Notes: generated by a model from the letters alone, not told the origin. A stretch of 51,208 nucleotides of DNA from an uncultured Pseudomonadota bacterium (GCA_903844665.1 CAIMUS010000194.1:1-51208), one strand, 5' to 3'; counted from the first letter of the stretch, positions 42,854-50,972 are shown. A program made the numbers and translations.

Positions 42854-43006
42854 ATGGCAAAGGCGTTAGACATCGAGCGGCCTTATGTAAACCTGAAAAC
42901 CTACCTTGAATACAAGAAACGCGGAATAGATACGCTCCGCGAACACGAAGAAGAAATTACCCATCTTGAGGATGATAAACAGGATAACGGGGAGGATTCT
43001 CAATGA
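42854..43006 (+). CDS. Small acidic protein of unknown function
   Basis: 50 residues: MAKALDIERPYVNLKTYLEY, then a highly charged helical part with EHEEEITHLEDDKQDNGED. The stop overlaps the ATG of the methyltransferase gene (ATGA), strong evidence that it is translated. The ribosome binding site is weak (gagtggagc). Just before it, a 22-codon GTG frame (42801-42869) overlaps in another frame, so an upstream start with a frameshift is conceivable. It resembles no family I know. Its placement suggests a small partner or regulator of the peptidase or methyltransferase. Confidence 0.55.
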   Translation: MAKALDIERPYVNLKTYLEYKKRGIDTLREHEEEITHLEDDKQDNGEDSQ

Positions 43007-43929
43007 GTAACCCACCTCTTGTTCCGCCAATAAAATGCCAAGGGATAAAAACAAAGCTGGTTAAGGAAATTGCTAATCTGGCAGGCGAACTGCCAGAAGG
43101 CCGTTGGATTGAACCTTTTTGCGGCTCTTGCGTTGTCGCGTTAAATATTCAGCCTAAGCGCGCCCTGCTTTGCGATTCCAACATCCACATTATTCAGCTC
43201 TATAAAGACATCCAAGCCAAATTGTTATCCCCCATCAGCATCAAGGAGTATCTGAAAGAGCAGGGAGAGCAGTTGCGTATCATCGGGGAGGCATACTTCT
43301 ACGAGGTAAGAAATCGTTTCAATACAAAACCAAATTCCTTCGACTTTCTGTTTCTGAACCGATCGTGCTTTAACGGAGTTATGCGATTCAACCGATTCGG
43401 GAAGTTTAATGTCCCTTTCTGTCGAAAGCCTGATCGATTTTCGCCAGCGTACATTACCAAGATCGTTAACCAGGTTCAGACAATCTCCAGGGTTATAACG
43501 GTTTCAAATTGGGAATTCAAAGTCGCCGATTTCAAGGAAACACTAGCTATGACGCGGCCTGACGATATTGTTTATGCCGACCCGCCTTACGCGGGTCGTC
43601 ACGTTGATTATTTCAACTCGTGGTCAGAGCAGGATGAAACAGACCTTGCCAAAATGCTGTCGCAGCTTCCATGCAGATTTATCCTTTCAACCTGGCATAG
43701 CAACGAATTCAGGACCAACCAAAAAATTGAAAAGAACTGGGCATCGAACAAGTTTCACGTTTTCACGATGGCTCATTACTACCACGTTGGCGCAACGGAG
43801 GAACTCAGGCATCCCATGCTGGAAGCGCTAATAACGAATTTTGCGTATCACTATGTCGCAGATAGATCTGAGGAGCAGCAACAGTCCTTGTTTGTCGAGC
43901 AGCAGCGTGCGCACTACACGTCCGTCTAA
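43003..43929 (+). CDS. D12-class (Dam-type) DNA adenine N6-methyltransferase
   Basis: 308 residues. The S-adenosylmethionine motif is EPFCGSC (37-43, in place of the usual F-x-G-x-G pattern), the catalytic motif is DPPY (193-196, YADPPYAG), and the segment FLNRSCFNGVMRFNRFGKFN (about 117-136) is characteristic of Dam/DpnM-type alpha-class enzymes. The N-terminal KCQGIKTKLVKEI replaces the usual KWAGGK. It probably methylates adenine in a short palindromic site, but the site cannot be predicted. No restriction endonuclease is recognisable nearby. The stop codon lies inside an attC-like motif. Confidence 0.85.
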   Translation: MSNPPLVPPIKCQGIKTKLVKEIANLAGELPEGRWIEPFCGSCVVALNIQPKRALLCDSNIHIIQLYKDIQAKLLSPISIKEYLKEQGEQLRIIGEAYFYEVRNRFNTKPNSFDFLFLNRSCFNGVMRFNRFGKFNVPFCRKPDRFSPAYITKIVNQVQTISRVITVSNWEFKVADFKETLAMTRPDDIVYADPPYAGRHVDYFNSWSEQDETDLAKMLSQLPCRFILSTWHSNEFRTNQKIEKNWASNKFHVFTMAHYYHVGATEELRHPMLEALITNFAYHYVADRSEEQQQSLFVEQQRAHYTSV

Positions 43930-43995
43930 CATGGCGCTCCACACGGACGCGCCAAAAGCGACGCTTCGTTTGCCTTTGGCGCGAGTGAGCAACTT
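43924..43995. other. Degenerate attC-like site
   Basis: gtctaac (43924-43930) fits the RYYYAAC core and contains the methyltransferase stop codon, as is typical for cassette genes. It is followed by ggcgctccacacggacg and a long hairpin (cgcgccaaaagcgacg pairing with cgtttgcctttggcgcg, two mismatches and a bulge), then agtgagc. The closing GTTRRRY core is not found, so the site is probably decayed. Confidence 0.4.
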
Positions 43996-44071
43996 ACACC
44001 CCTATCGACTGCGATCTCTACCCAGTTCACATAACCATCACCCAATTTTATATTGAGGCCGATGTGCTGCT

Positions 44072-45406
44072 TTAAGTCACCCGCACCGCATAAAGATCAT
44101 GCTCATCCGTCTCAATGACTTTAACTTGAGCAAATTCCCCGACTACCAGTTCCTCGTCATCTGCTATATAAACCAGCCCGTCGATTTCCGGCGCATCGGC
44201 GCTGCTGCGGGCGATTACCTGACCGTCTTCGATGGCGTCCACCAGCACCTCCACGGTTTGACCGATCTTCCGCCGCAATCTGGTCGCGCTGATATCCGCC
44301 TGCAATTCCATCAGGCGTTCCATGCGTTCCTGCCTGACCTCCTCTGGCACGGGATTCGGCAGTTGATTGGCGGTGGCGCCTTCGACCGGCGAGTAGGTAA
44401 AGCAGCCCACCCGGTCCAATTGCGCTTCTTCCAAAAACACCAGCAGTTGCTCGAAATCGGCCTCCGTTTCACCCGGAAAACCGACGATAAAGGTGCTGCG
44501 CAGGGCCAGATCAGGACAGATTTCCCGCCAGCGGCGGATACGCTCCAGCGTATCCCCGCTGTTGGCAGGACGCTTCATCGCCTTGAGCAGGCGGGGACTG
44601 GCGTGCTGCAAGGGCACATCCAGATAGGGTAGGATTTTGCCTTCCGCCATCAAGGGTATCAGTTCATCCACGTGAGGATAGGGATAGACATAGTGCAACC
44701 TGATCCATACGCCCAGTTCGCCCAACGCCCCGGCCAAAGCCGTCAGATGGGTCTTGAGCGGACGGCACTTCCAGAAACCGGTGCGGTATTTGGCATCCAC
44801 CCCGTAAGCGCTGGTGTCCTGCGAGATGACCAGCAATTCCCGCACGCCGGCCTGGACCAGCGTTTCGGCCTGGCGCATGACCTCGCCGATGGGATAGCTC
44901 ACCAGATCGCCGCGCAATTGCGGGATGATGCAGAAGGTGCAGCGGTGGTTGCAGCCCTCGGCGATTTTCAGATAGGCGTAATGGCGGGGCGTGAGCTTGA
45001 TCCCCTGCGACGGCAGCAGACTGGTGAAGGGATCGTGCGGCGCCGGCAGATGCCGATGCACCGCGTCCATGACCTCGGTGTAGGCATGGGGACCGGTTAC
45101 CGCCAGTAGTTCGGGATAAGCCTCCCAAACCTGTTCGGCCCTGGCGCCCAGACAGCCGGTCACGATCACCCGGCCGTTCTGTTCCAGAGCCTCGCCGATG
45201 GCGTCGAGCGATTCCTCGATGGCGCTGTCGATAAAACCGCAGGTGTTGATCACCACCAGTTCGGCTGCGTCATAGCTCGGGACGATACGGTAACCCTCGG
45301 CCTGCAACCGGCTCAGGATCTGCTCGGAATCGACCAGAGCCTTGGGACAGCCCAGGCTGACAAAGCCCACCGTGGGAGAATCATAAGACGCTCGCCTGCT
45401 TGCCAT
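44072..45406 (-). CDS. rimO: Ribosomal protein S12 methylthiotransferase RimO
   Basis: 444 residues (E. coli 441). Radical-SAM enzyme that methylthiolates Asp in ribosomal protein S12. The N-terminal MTTase domain has Cys20, Cys56 and Cys85 for the auxiliary cluster ([29 protein letters not shown]), the radical-SAM motif is CNHRCTFC (152-159) and a TRAM domain closes the protein. The ATG at 45406 gives the normal N-terminus; the frame is open upstream through the neighbouring gene's antisense. RimO, not MiaB, is indicated by [12 protein letters not shown]. Confidence 0.95.
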   Translation of the reverse strand: MASRRASYDSPTVGFVSLGCPKALVDSEQILSRLQAEGYRIVPSYDAAELVVINTCGFIDSAIEESLDAIGEALEQNGRVIVTGCLGARAEQVWEAYPELLAVTGPHAYTEVMDAVHRHLPAPHDPFTSLLPSQGIKLTPRHYAYLKIAEGCNHRCTFCIIPQLRGDLVSYPIGEVMRQAETLVQAGVRELLVISQDTSAYGVDAKYRTGFWKCRPLKTHLTALAGALGELGVWIRLHYVYPYPHVDELIPLMAEGKILPYLDVPLQHASPRLLKAMKRPANSGDTLERIRRWREICPDLALRSTFIVGFPGETEADFEQLLVFLEEAQLDRVGCFTYSPVEGATANQLPNPVPEEVRQERMERLMELQADISATRLRRKIGQTVEVLVDAIEDGQVIARSSADAPEIDGLVYIADDEELVVGEFAQVKVIETDEHDLYAVRVT

Positions 45407-45449
45407 ACCTTGGGCCGCTTGCTTGAGGGAGTATCGGGATAGGGGAAAA

Positions 45450-46067
45450 TCAGGCCTGTTCCCGTGCTCTGGCGCGCGCCGCGGCGGGACGGGACAGCAG
45501 CCGGTCGGCATAGGCTTCCAGGCGGTCGTGGCCCAGCGGCGCCTCGAAAGCTCTGGCCCAGGCCAGCGTCTGCGCCAGCATGATGTCGGCGGCGGTAAAA
45601 CGATCGCCGCCGATAAACTCTTTATCGCCCAGGCCGGCATCCAGGACTTTGGCGGCGACCCCGAATTCCCAGACGGCGGTATCGATCACCGCCGGCACGC
45701 GCCGCTTCTCGGGGAGCGCAAAGCGATGCTTGGCCATCGTCCAGAGCGGTTGTTCCAGTTCGCCGATCACGAAGAAGCACCACTGATGGTAACGGGCACG
45801 TTCCTGTGTATTCACCGGCGGCGTCAGACCGGATTCTGGAAATCGATCGCCGATATAGGTGCAGATCGCGCCCGATTCCGTCAGTACGAAATCGCCGTCC
45901 CTTAGCGCCGGCACCTTGCCGCCGGGGTTAAGGTCGATGTAGGGAGGACGCCGTCCTTCACCTTTGAGAAGATCCACCTTGATGTATTCATAGTCGGCGC
46001 CGGCTTCTTCCAGCGCCCAGACGGCGCGCGCCGAGCGCGTATTAGGACAGCCAAAAATGGTGAGCAT
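45450..46067 (-). CDS. Glutathione S-transferase family protein
   Basis: 205 residues from the ATG at 46067, with gaggg as ribosome binding site; the frame opens 11 codons earlier. The thioredoxin-like N-terminal domain ([29 protein letters not shown] with the cis-proline; [13 protein letters not shown]) and all-helical C-terminal domain ([15 protein letters not shown]) are typical. The active-site residue may be Ser or Cys of GCPNTRS. Substrate unknown. It lies 43 bp upstream of rimO on the same strand and could share a transcript. Confidence 0.88.
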   Translation of the reverse strand: MLTIFGCPNTRSARAVWALEEAGADYEYIKVDLLKGEGRRPPYIDLNPGGKVPALRDGDFVLTESGAICTYIGDRFPESGLTPPVNTQERARYHQWCFFVIGELEQPLWTMAKHRFALPEKRRVPAVIDTAVWEFGVAAKVLDAGLGDKEFIGGDRFTAADIMLAQTLAWARAFEAPLGHDRLEAYADRLLSRPAAARARAREQA

Positions 46068-46226
46068 AGCGTAACCCTCGGTTGATTTGATATCAGGCAT
46101 GCAGCCGCCGGCAGATAAAACCTGCGGACCCCGGCGCTGTCAAGATAAAACAGATTGTAACCAATGTTCCGATCTATCTGTCCATTCGCTCGATAAGGAC
46201 CCTGAAAACTGAATTTTCATAACACC

Positions 46227-47171
46227 ATGACCCTCGCACTGCTCATCCGTGATTTGCGCAAGACCTACGCCAACGGCTTCGAGGCTCTCAAGGGCATCGA
46301 CCTGGAGGTGCAGGAGGGCGATTTCTTCGCCCTGCTCGGCCCCAACGGGGCGGGTAAATCCACCACCATCGGCATCATCTGTTCCCTGGTCCGGAAGACC
46401 GGCGGCACGGTGCAGGTGTTCGGCAAGGACCTGGACACCGACCTGGAAACCGCCAAGACCTATATCGGCCTGGTGCCGCAGGAGTTCAATTTCAATCAGT
46501 TCGAGCCGGTGGTGGAGATCGTGGTCAATCAGGCCGGCTATTACGGCCTCGACCGGCCTCTGGCTTATCAGCGGGCCGAGGTCTATCTCAAGCAACTCGG
46601 TCTGTGGGAAAAACGCCGTGAACAGGCCCGACAGTTGTCGGGCGGGATGAAACGCCGTCTGATGATCGCCCGCGCCCTGGTCCATGAACCCCGCCTGCTG
46701 ATCCTCGATGAACCCACGGCCGGGGTCGATATCGAAATCCGCCGTTCCATGTGGGTGTTTCTGCGGGATATCAACGCGCGGGGGACGACCATTATCCTCA
46801 CCACGCATTACCTGGAAGAGGCCGAAAGCCTGTGCCGCCATATCGCTATTATCGACCGCGGGCGGATCATCGAGCACAGCCGGATGCAGACACTGCTGAG
46901 CCGGCTGCATCTGGAAACCTTCGTGTTGAACCTCAAGCAGCCACTGCCGCTGCCACCGGAGGCGCCCGGCTATACGCTGCGACGGGTGGATGATTATACC
47001 CTGGAGGCGGATGTCTCCAAGGAGCAGGGTATCAACAGCCTGTTTCAACGGCTGTCGGAGCACGGCGTCGAGGTGTTGAGCCTGCGCAACAAGACCAACC
47101 GCCTGGAAGAACTGTTCCTACGGCTGGTGGAGAAGAGTCATGTCAATACGGCAGCACCCTTGCAGCAGTAA
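46227..47171 (+). CDS. ABC transporter ATP-binding protein (YadG-like), permease missing
   Basis: 314 residues. Walker A GPNGAGKST (38-46), signature LSGG (137-140), Walker B LLILDEP with Asp161, and the switch His in ILTTHYLEEAE. The length and C-terminal extension resemble E. coli YadG, whose partner is the integral-membrane YadH encoded next to it. Here no membrane gene follows: 47172-47449 holds only a REP-like element and the next gene is an unrelated methyltransferase on the other strand. Either the permease is elsewhere or the locus has lost it. Cargo unknown. Confidence 0.88.
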   Translation: MTLALLIRDLRKTYANGFEALKGIDLEVQEGDFFALLGPNGAGKSTTIGIICSLVRKTGGTVQVFGKDLDTDLETAKTYIGLVPQEFNFNQFEPVVEIVVNQAGYYGLDRPLAYQRAEVYLKQLGLWEKRREQARQLSGGMKRRLMIARALVHEPRLLILDEPTAGVDIEIRRSMWVFLRDINARGTTIILTTHYLEEAESLCRHIAIIDRGRIIEHSRMQTLLSRLHLETFVLNLKQPLPLPPEAPGYTLRRVDDYTLEADVSKEQGINSLFQRLSEHGVEVLSLRNKTNRLEELFLRLVEKSHVNTAAPLQQ

Positions 47172-47346
47172 CCTGCCGCTCCCTTCCCCCGTACGGGCGC
47201 CGGGACCACTCTGTCCGGAACGGGCGGAATTGCCGGAAACGGCCTGCCGCCCTTATTCCGGCCTACCGGACTATTAGCAATAAACATTATCGGGAATAAT
47301 TTTTACCGATTATATTTCAGTAACTTATATCCAAGCCCACTCTGGC

Positions 47347-47420
47347 GTAGGAGCGAGCTGGCTCGCGAAGGGAGCGGTCGCCGGTAAACCGGCGATGTTC
47401 GCGAGCCAGCTCGCTCCTAC
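47347..47420. repeat. REP-like inverted repeat, gagcgagc family (copy 2)
   Basis: A perfect 23-base inverted repeat: gtaggagcgagctggctcgc plus gaa (47347-47369) and its complement (47398-47420). The centre contains a second small palindrome, gccggtaaaccggc. It sits between the convergent ABC ATPase and methyltransferase genes. Confidence 0.85.
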
Positions 47421-47449
47421 AGGCGTCATGAAATAGCTGGTGTACAGCT

Positions 47450-48127
47450 TCAGCCGGCGGCGGCCGCTTTCATCGGCGGCAGCTCCAGCAACTCTCTTTT
47501 CGGCGTGGGCTGCTTGTTGTTGACGGCCCGCAGCAGGGTCCAATAGCCGAGCAGGTTGACCTGACTTTTATCCACTACTTCCAGGCCCGTGTCCTGTAAA
47601 AATCTATCCAGGGAAAAATCCGGTCTGAATCCCAACATTCTGGACAGCGGCGCGATCATCTTTTCCAGTCGAGCCACCACCGGATGGCGGCTGTGAAAGT
47701 GGTTGACGATGAACAACTCGCCGCCGGGTTTGCAGACCCGCCGCATTTCCGCCACCAAGCGGTCGGGATGCGGCACGACGGAAGCCACGTACATGGCCAC
47801 CACCTTATCGAAGCGGTTGTCCGCGAAACTCATCTGTTCGGCGTCCATCTCGAACAGGTCCACATTGGCCAGGCCGTCGCGCTCCACCCGCGAGTGAGCA
47901 TAGGCGAGCATTTCCGCGGACAGATCGATACCGGTCAAGAAGACGTGATCGGGATACAGCGGCAGCGATAGGCCGGTTCCCACGCCGACTTCCAGGATCT
48001 GGTTACCCGGCCGGCACTGCATTCTGTTGATGACCGCCCTGCGCCCCGGCTCAAACACAGCGCCGAAGTAAAAATCATAGACTCGGGCATAACGTCGATA
48101 GGATTTCCGAATAGCATCAATATCCAA
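47450..48127 (-). CDS. Class I SAM methyltransferase, probable phosphatidylethanolamine N-methyltransferase
   Basis: 225 residues, soluble. SAM motif I is LEVGVGTGLSLPLYP (about 45-59), with GIDLSAEML (about 66-74) and the post-motif KPGGELFIVNHF. The N-terminal RRYARVYDFYFGAVFEPGRR is characteristic of the Rhodobacter-type PmtA that makes phosphatidylcholine from phosphatidylethanolamine. UbiE-like quinone methyltransferases are related, so the lipid substrate is inference. No neighbour points to a pathway. Confidence 0.7.
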   Translation of the reverse strand: MDIDAIRKSYRRYARVYDFYFGAVFEPGRRAVINRMQCRPGNQILEVGVGTGLSLPLYPDHVFLTGIDLSAEMLAYAHSRVERDGLANVDLFEMDAEQMSFADNRFDKVVAMYVASVVPHPDRLVAEMRRVCKPGGELFIVNHFHSRHPVVARLEKMIAPLSRMLGFRPDFSLDRFLQDTGLEVVDKSQVNLLGYWTLLRAVNNKQPTPKRELLELPPMKAAAAG

Positions 48128-48416
48128 AGTTGTGTGCTCCTTTATCGAGCTTCCAGACGGTAGGGTGCGGCACCTGCATAAACTTACCGTCCTGTTGCAT
48201 TACACAATAACGCCACGGCCAAGCCATGGAGTCGCGAAAACGGCGTCTGCCAGCCGGTTGTCTGCCTGGAACGAAATTCGCGGCGACAGGCGGCGACGGC
48301 ATGAGCACAGCCAAGACTGTTAATGTAACCAATTTCTCTTGGCAGGTCAGCACTCTTTTTCATTTTCTTGAACCGGCTGTTAACGGAACGGCCTGAGACA
48401 AGCGGATTATAGACCG
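48128..48416. other. Gap downstream of the decayed MoaD locus
   Basis: No convincing gene. ggcaggtc (48341-48348) and its complement gacctgcc (48425-48432) form an inverted repeat about 92 bp long overall, whose right end coincides with the end of family-like sequence in the 29-residue frame just above. The first bases upstream of 48127 must hold the promoter of the methyltransferase gene. Confidence 0.4.
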
Positions 48417-48506
48417 TCAGCACCGACCTGCCAGAACCTGGGGCAGCAGGCGGAAAAAGTCGGCGTGGGTGATACCCATTTCGCGGTTCAGCACCTGCGC
48501 CGTCAT
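48417..48506 (-). pseudogene. N-terminal remnant of a MoaD-associated protein
   Basis: 29 codons starting three bases after the MoaD-like stop codon: MTAQVLNREMGITHADFFRL then LPQVLAGRC. It reads as the helical start of a larger protein (the GITHADFFRLLP pattern is protein-like and consistent with a small protein I associate with MoaD/flavoprotein clusters), and then stops inside a possible inverted-repeat end. I read it as a truncated gene, with moderate to low certainty; a genuine 29-residue protein is possible. Confidence 0.4.
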
Positions 48507-48509
48507 GGT

Positions 48510-48761
48510 TCAACCGCCGGCGACCGGCGGCCACATCGCCAGACTGTCGGCGTCTTTGAGCGCGGTGCTGGAATGCCGGGACGGCGGCACGTAAACCCCG
48601 TTGATCATGACCAGATGGACCAATTCGCGGGGCAGGCGGAGTTGCTCGATCACCATGCCGACCGTGGCCACCTCCGCCACCTCGAGACGGCTGACATTGC
48701 GTACCGCCCCCGGCGGCAGATACTCGGACAGCATGGCGTAAAGTTTGACGGTAATCTGCAT
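48510..48761 (-). CDS. MoaD/ThiS family sulfur-carrier protein
   Basis: 83 residues with the ubiquitin-like beta-grasp pattern: MQITVKLYAMLSEYLPPGAV at the start, VMINGVYVPPSRHSSTALKD in the middle, and a C-terminal Gly-Gly (PPVAGG) that is thiocarboxylated in this family. MoaD-like proteins supply sulfur for molybdopterin or tungstopterin. Both neighbours on the same strand are fragments (a flavoprotein remnant upstream and a 29-residue remnant downstream), so the locus seems to be decaying though this frame is intact. Confidence 0.75.
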   Translation of the reverse strand: MQITVKLYAMLSEYLPPGAVRNVSRLEVAEVATVGMVIEQLRLPRELVHLVMINGVYVPPSRHSSTALKDADSLAMWPPVAGG

Positions 48762-48797
48762 GGCTTAGGCTCTGTATTACTGTGAAAATTCCTTTAG

Positions 48798-48866
48798 GTC
48801 GGGTTAGACGCGCCTGCTACTGATCTTGGCAATAGCAACAGCGTTACGGGCGCGTCGTAACCCGAC
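48798..48866. repeat. Inverted repeat, gtcgggtta family (copy 2)
   Basis: gtcgggttagacgcgcc (48798-48814) pairs with ggcgcgtcgtaacccgac (48849-48866) with one bulged base. Same family as 23636-23703. Its right arm contains the stop codon region of the truncated flavoprotein frame. Confidence 0.8.
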
Positions 48867-48936
48867 GCCAGCGCCCATTTTCATCACCAAGCGCGATCAC
48901 GCCGGCGGGACCGGCGCCGATAATGACATAATGCAT
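48844..48936 (-). pseudogene. Truncated FAD/NAD(P)-dependent oxidoreductase
   Basis: A strong ribosome binding site (gaggag) precedes the ATG at 48936. The first 15 codons, MHYVIIGAGPAGVIA, are the beta-alpha-beta nucleotide-binding motif (GxGxxG) of FAD/NAD(P)-dependent oxidoreductases. After that the frame passes into sequence of the inverted repeat and stops at TAA 48846-48844, 30 codons in total; such enzymes have several hundred residues. The MoaD-like gene follows on the same strand, as in known flavoprotein-MoaD clusters linked to tungsten or molybdenum oxidoreductases. Confidence 0.75.
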
Positions 48937-48987
48937 GCCGTGTTCTCCTCACCAAGTTGCAGTCTCTTTATCAATGCCAGGTGTGAG

Positions 48988-49032
48988 GCCGGCTTCCAGC
49001 CGGCTCCTTAAAGGCCGGCTGGAAGCCGGCCC
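48988..49032. repeat. Perfect 18-bp inverted repeat
   Basis: ggccggcttccagccggc (48988-49005) and its exact complement (49015-49032) with a 9-base loop. Each arm is itself partly palindromic. It lies between the flavoprotein remnant's promoter region and the end of the TPM-domain gene; it could terminate the lemA-TPM transcript, although there is no T tract. Confidence 0.85.
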
Positions 49033-49105
49033 CACCTAAACACTGACTGAGGAACTGAAGGCCATACTGCGTCGGAAGGCGCCAACGCTTGAACTGGATA
49101 CGACC

Positions 49106-49603
49106 TTAAAGTAACTCCACCCTGTTCGGCAATTCGTTCGGATTCGCCGGCGGCGCCGGAAAATGGCGTTCGAGCAGGACGCTGACGGCACGGACGCCCT
49201 GCACCGAGCCTGCCTCGAAATCTCCCTGCCGGAACGCTTCGACCATGCCGCGGCACACTGCCTGCCACTCCGAAGACTCCACCTGACGATTGATACCCCG
49301 GTCGGCGACGATTTCCACCTGCCGGTCGGCCAACAGCACGTAGATTAAAATCCCCGTATTGGCTTCGGTATCCCACACCCCCAGGTTCGAGAAGACTTCC
49401 AGCGCCCGCTCGCGCGGCGTTTTGCCTTGCCATAAAGAGCGCATATCCAGAGTCGCTTCCACCGCAAAGCGGATTTCACCACTGTGCCTCGCTTCGCTTG
49501 CGCCGATGGCCTGTTCGATGACCTGTCGGACCTTAAGCGGGAATCGCCGCTGGACGGTAAGCCCGGTAGTCAGAAGATGTCTGGCAATACGTTGCAGATT
49601 CAT
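49106..49603 (-). CDS. TPM-domain protein
   Basis: 165 residues from the ATG at 49603, two bases after the previous gene's stop (a GTG at 49612 is possible). The TPM fold is recognisable from IEQAIGASEARHSGEIRFAV, RALEVFSNLGVWDTEANTGI and VEIVADRGINRQVESSEWQA. No signal peptide or membrane helix. It is the third gene of lemA - TPM (Gly-rich) - TPM, a conserved trio in proteobacteria. TPM domains have been linked to phosphatase activity and to membrane-protein repair in photosystems; the role here is unknown. Confidence 0.85.
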   Translation of the reverse strand: MNLQRIARHLLTTGLTVQRRFPLKVRQVIEQAIGASEARHSGEIRFAVEATLDMRSLWQGKTPRERALEVFSNLGVWDTEANTGILIYVLLADRQVEIVADRGINRQVESSEWQAVCRGMVEAFRQGDFEAGSVQGVRAVSVLLERHFPAPPANPNELPNRVELL

Positions 49604-49605
49604 TT

Positions 49606-50361
49606 TTACCACCCATCGGAAGCGCCACCGCCGCCGAAGCCACCGCCGCCGCCGCTAAAGCCGCCACTGGAACCACCACCGCCACCGCCGCCGCCACCGC
49701 CGCCGCCGTAATACCCCCCACCGCCGAAGCCACCACCATAGTAGCGACCACGGTTCGACCAGCGGGCGGCGCGTGAGGAGAAGTTGCTCAGCAGGATCAG
49801 AGCAAGAAAGAGTCCAACTATCACCAGCGGGAACAGATTGGTTTTAGACTCCGCCCTGGCCGGTGGTGGCAGCGGTTCTCCCTCGATCACCTGAATCATG
49901 CGCTCGACGCCAGCATCGATGCCTTCGTAAAACCGCCCCTGCTTGAACGCCGGTACGATGATTTCATTGGTGATCCGTTTCGAGGTGGCGTCGTTCAGCA
50001 CGCCTTCCAGGCCATAGCCGACCTCGATCCGCAGAGTGCGATCGTCCTTGGCGACCAGCAGCAAAGCGCCGTCGTCCACGCCCTTGCGGCCCAGCTTCCA
50101 GGCCTCGGCGACCCGCAGGGCATATTGCTCGACGGTCTCCGGTTGGGTTGTCGGCACGATCAGCACCGCGATCTGACTGCCTTTGGCCTGTTCGAATGCT
50201 TGCAGGCGGGCTTCCAGGGAAGTCCGTTGCGACGCGGTCAACAAACCGGCCAGATCGGTGACGCGCGCGGTCAACGGCGGTACGGCCACCTCCGCCCAGG
50301 CGCCGGCGCCGGCGAGCAGCAGTAGCAGCAACCAGAGGCGCGTGCCCACAGCGAGGGTCAT
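49606..50361 (-). CDS. Exported TPM-domain protein with Gly-rich C-terminus (YgcG-like)
   Basis: 251 residues. Signal peptide about 1-23, TPM domain about 28-160 (VTDLAGLLTASQRTSLEARL; GVDDGALLLVAKDDRTLRIE; GYGLEGVLNDA), one membrane helix about 176-192 (FPLVIVGLFLALILLSNF), then a basic segment and a tail of almost pure Gly/Ser/Tyr/Phe (about 205-251) ending SDGW. This is the usual YgcG/TPM architecture: TPM domain outside the membrane, glycine-rich tail inside. The tail DNA (49615-49740) is a simple-sequence ccgccacc-type repeat and may vary in length. The start overlaps the lemA stop. Confidence 0.9.
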   Translation of the reverse strand: MTLAVGTRLWLLLLLLAGAGAWAEVAVPPLTARVTDLAGLLTASQRTSLEARLQAFEQAKGSQIAVLIVPTTQPETVEQYALRVAEAWKLGRKGVDDGALLLVAKDDRTLRIEVGYGLEGVLNDATSKRITNEIIVPAFKQGRFYEGIDAGVERMIQVIEGEPLPPPARAESKTNLFPLVIVGLFLALILLSNFSSRAARWSNRGRYYGGGFGGGGYYGGGGGGGGGGGGSSGGFSGGGGGFGGGGASDGW

Positions 50362-50972
50362 TGCGCCTTCCCGCCGGCCGGAGCCGGCGCGCCGAAGTCC
50401 ACTTTGGGCGCGGTGGAAATCGCCCGTTCGTCTTCCACGGTAAAGGAGGGTTTGACCTTATAGCCGAACAGCATCGCGGTGAGATTGGTGGGGAAGGAGC
50501 GGACCACCAGATTGTAATCCTGGACGGCCTTGATATAGCGGTTGCGCGCCACGGTAATGCGGTTTTCGGTCCCTTCGAGTTGCGCCTGTAAATCCCTAAA
50601 TATGGTGTCCGCCTTGAGTTGCGGGTAATTTTCCGATACCACCAGCAGGCGCGACAGGGCGGAACTCAACTGGCCCTGCGCCGCCTGGAACTGGGCCAGA
50701 CGCTGGGGATCGTTCAGCAACTCGGGCGTGACTTGAATGCTGCCGACCCTGGCGCGGGCCTCGGTCACCTGGGTCAAGACCTCTTTTTCGTGACCGGCAT
50801 AGCCTTTGACCACATTCACCAGATTGGGCACCAGATCGGCGCGGCGCTGATATTGATTGAGCACTTCAGCCCAACCGGCCTTGATCTGCTCGTCGGTGCT
50901 TTGCAGGTTGTTGTAGCCACAACCGCCGAGCAGCAGCGTTAATGTCAATAATAAGAACCGCCAGTGATACAT
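50358..50972 (-). CDS. lemA: LemA family lipoprotein
   Basis: 204 residues. Lipobox LLGGC at about 15-19 (Cys18), so membrane-anchored, followed by the LemA helical bundle: YNNLQSTDEQIKAGWAEVLN, RRADLVPNLVNVVKGYAGHE and RNRYIKAVQDYNLVVRSFP are hallmark segments. The C-terminal 25 residues are Pro/Ala-rich. First gene of a three-gene operon with two TPM-domain proteins, joined by ATGA overlap. The family is structural or adaptor-like; its precise role is unknown. Confidence 0.92.
   Translation of the reverse strand: MYHWRFLLLTLTLLLGGCGYNNLQSTDEQIKAGWAEVLNQYQRRADLVPNLVNVVKGYAGHEKEVLTQVTEARARVGSIQVTPELLNDPQRLAQFQAAQGQLSSALSRLLVVSENYPQLKADTIFRDLQAQLEGTENRITVARNRYIKAVQDYNLVVRSFPTNLTAMLFGYKVKPSFTVEDERAISTAPKVDFGAPAPAGGKAQ

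Noticed and set aside
48117-48353. 78-codon minus-strand frame upstream of the methyltransferase
   Set aside because: No ribosome binding site, overlaps the methyltransferase start and the composition is unlike the neighbouring genes.
49615-49740. Short-period ccgccacc-type repeats that could suggest a CRISPR or satellite
   Set aside because: They are codons of the glycine-rich tail of the TPM protein; there are no spacers.
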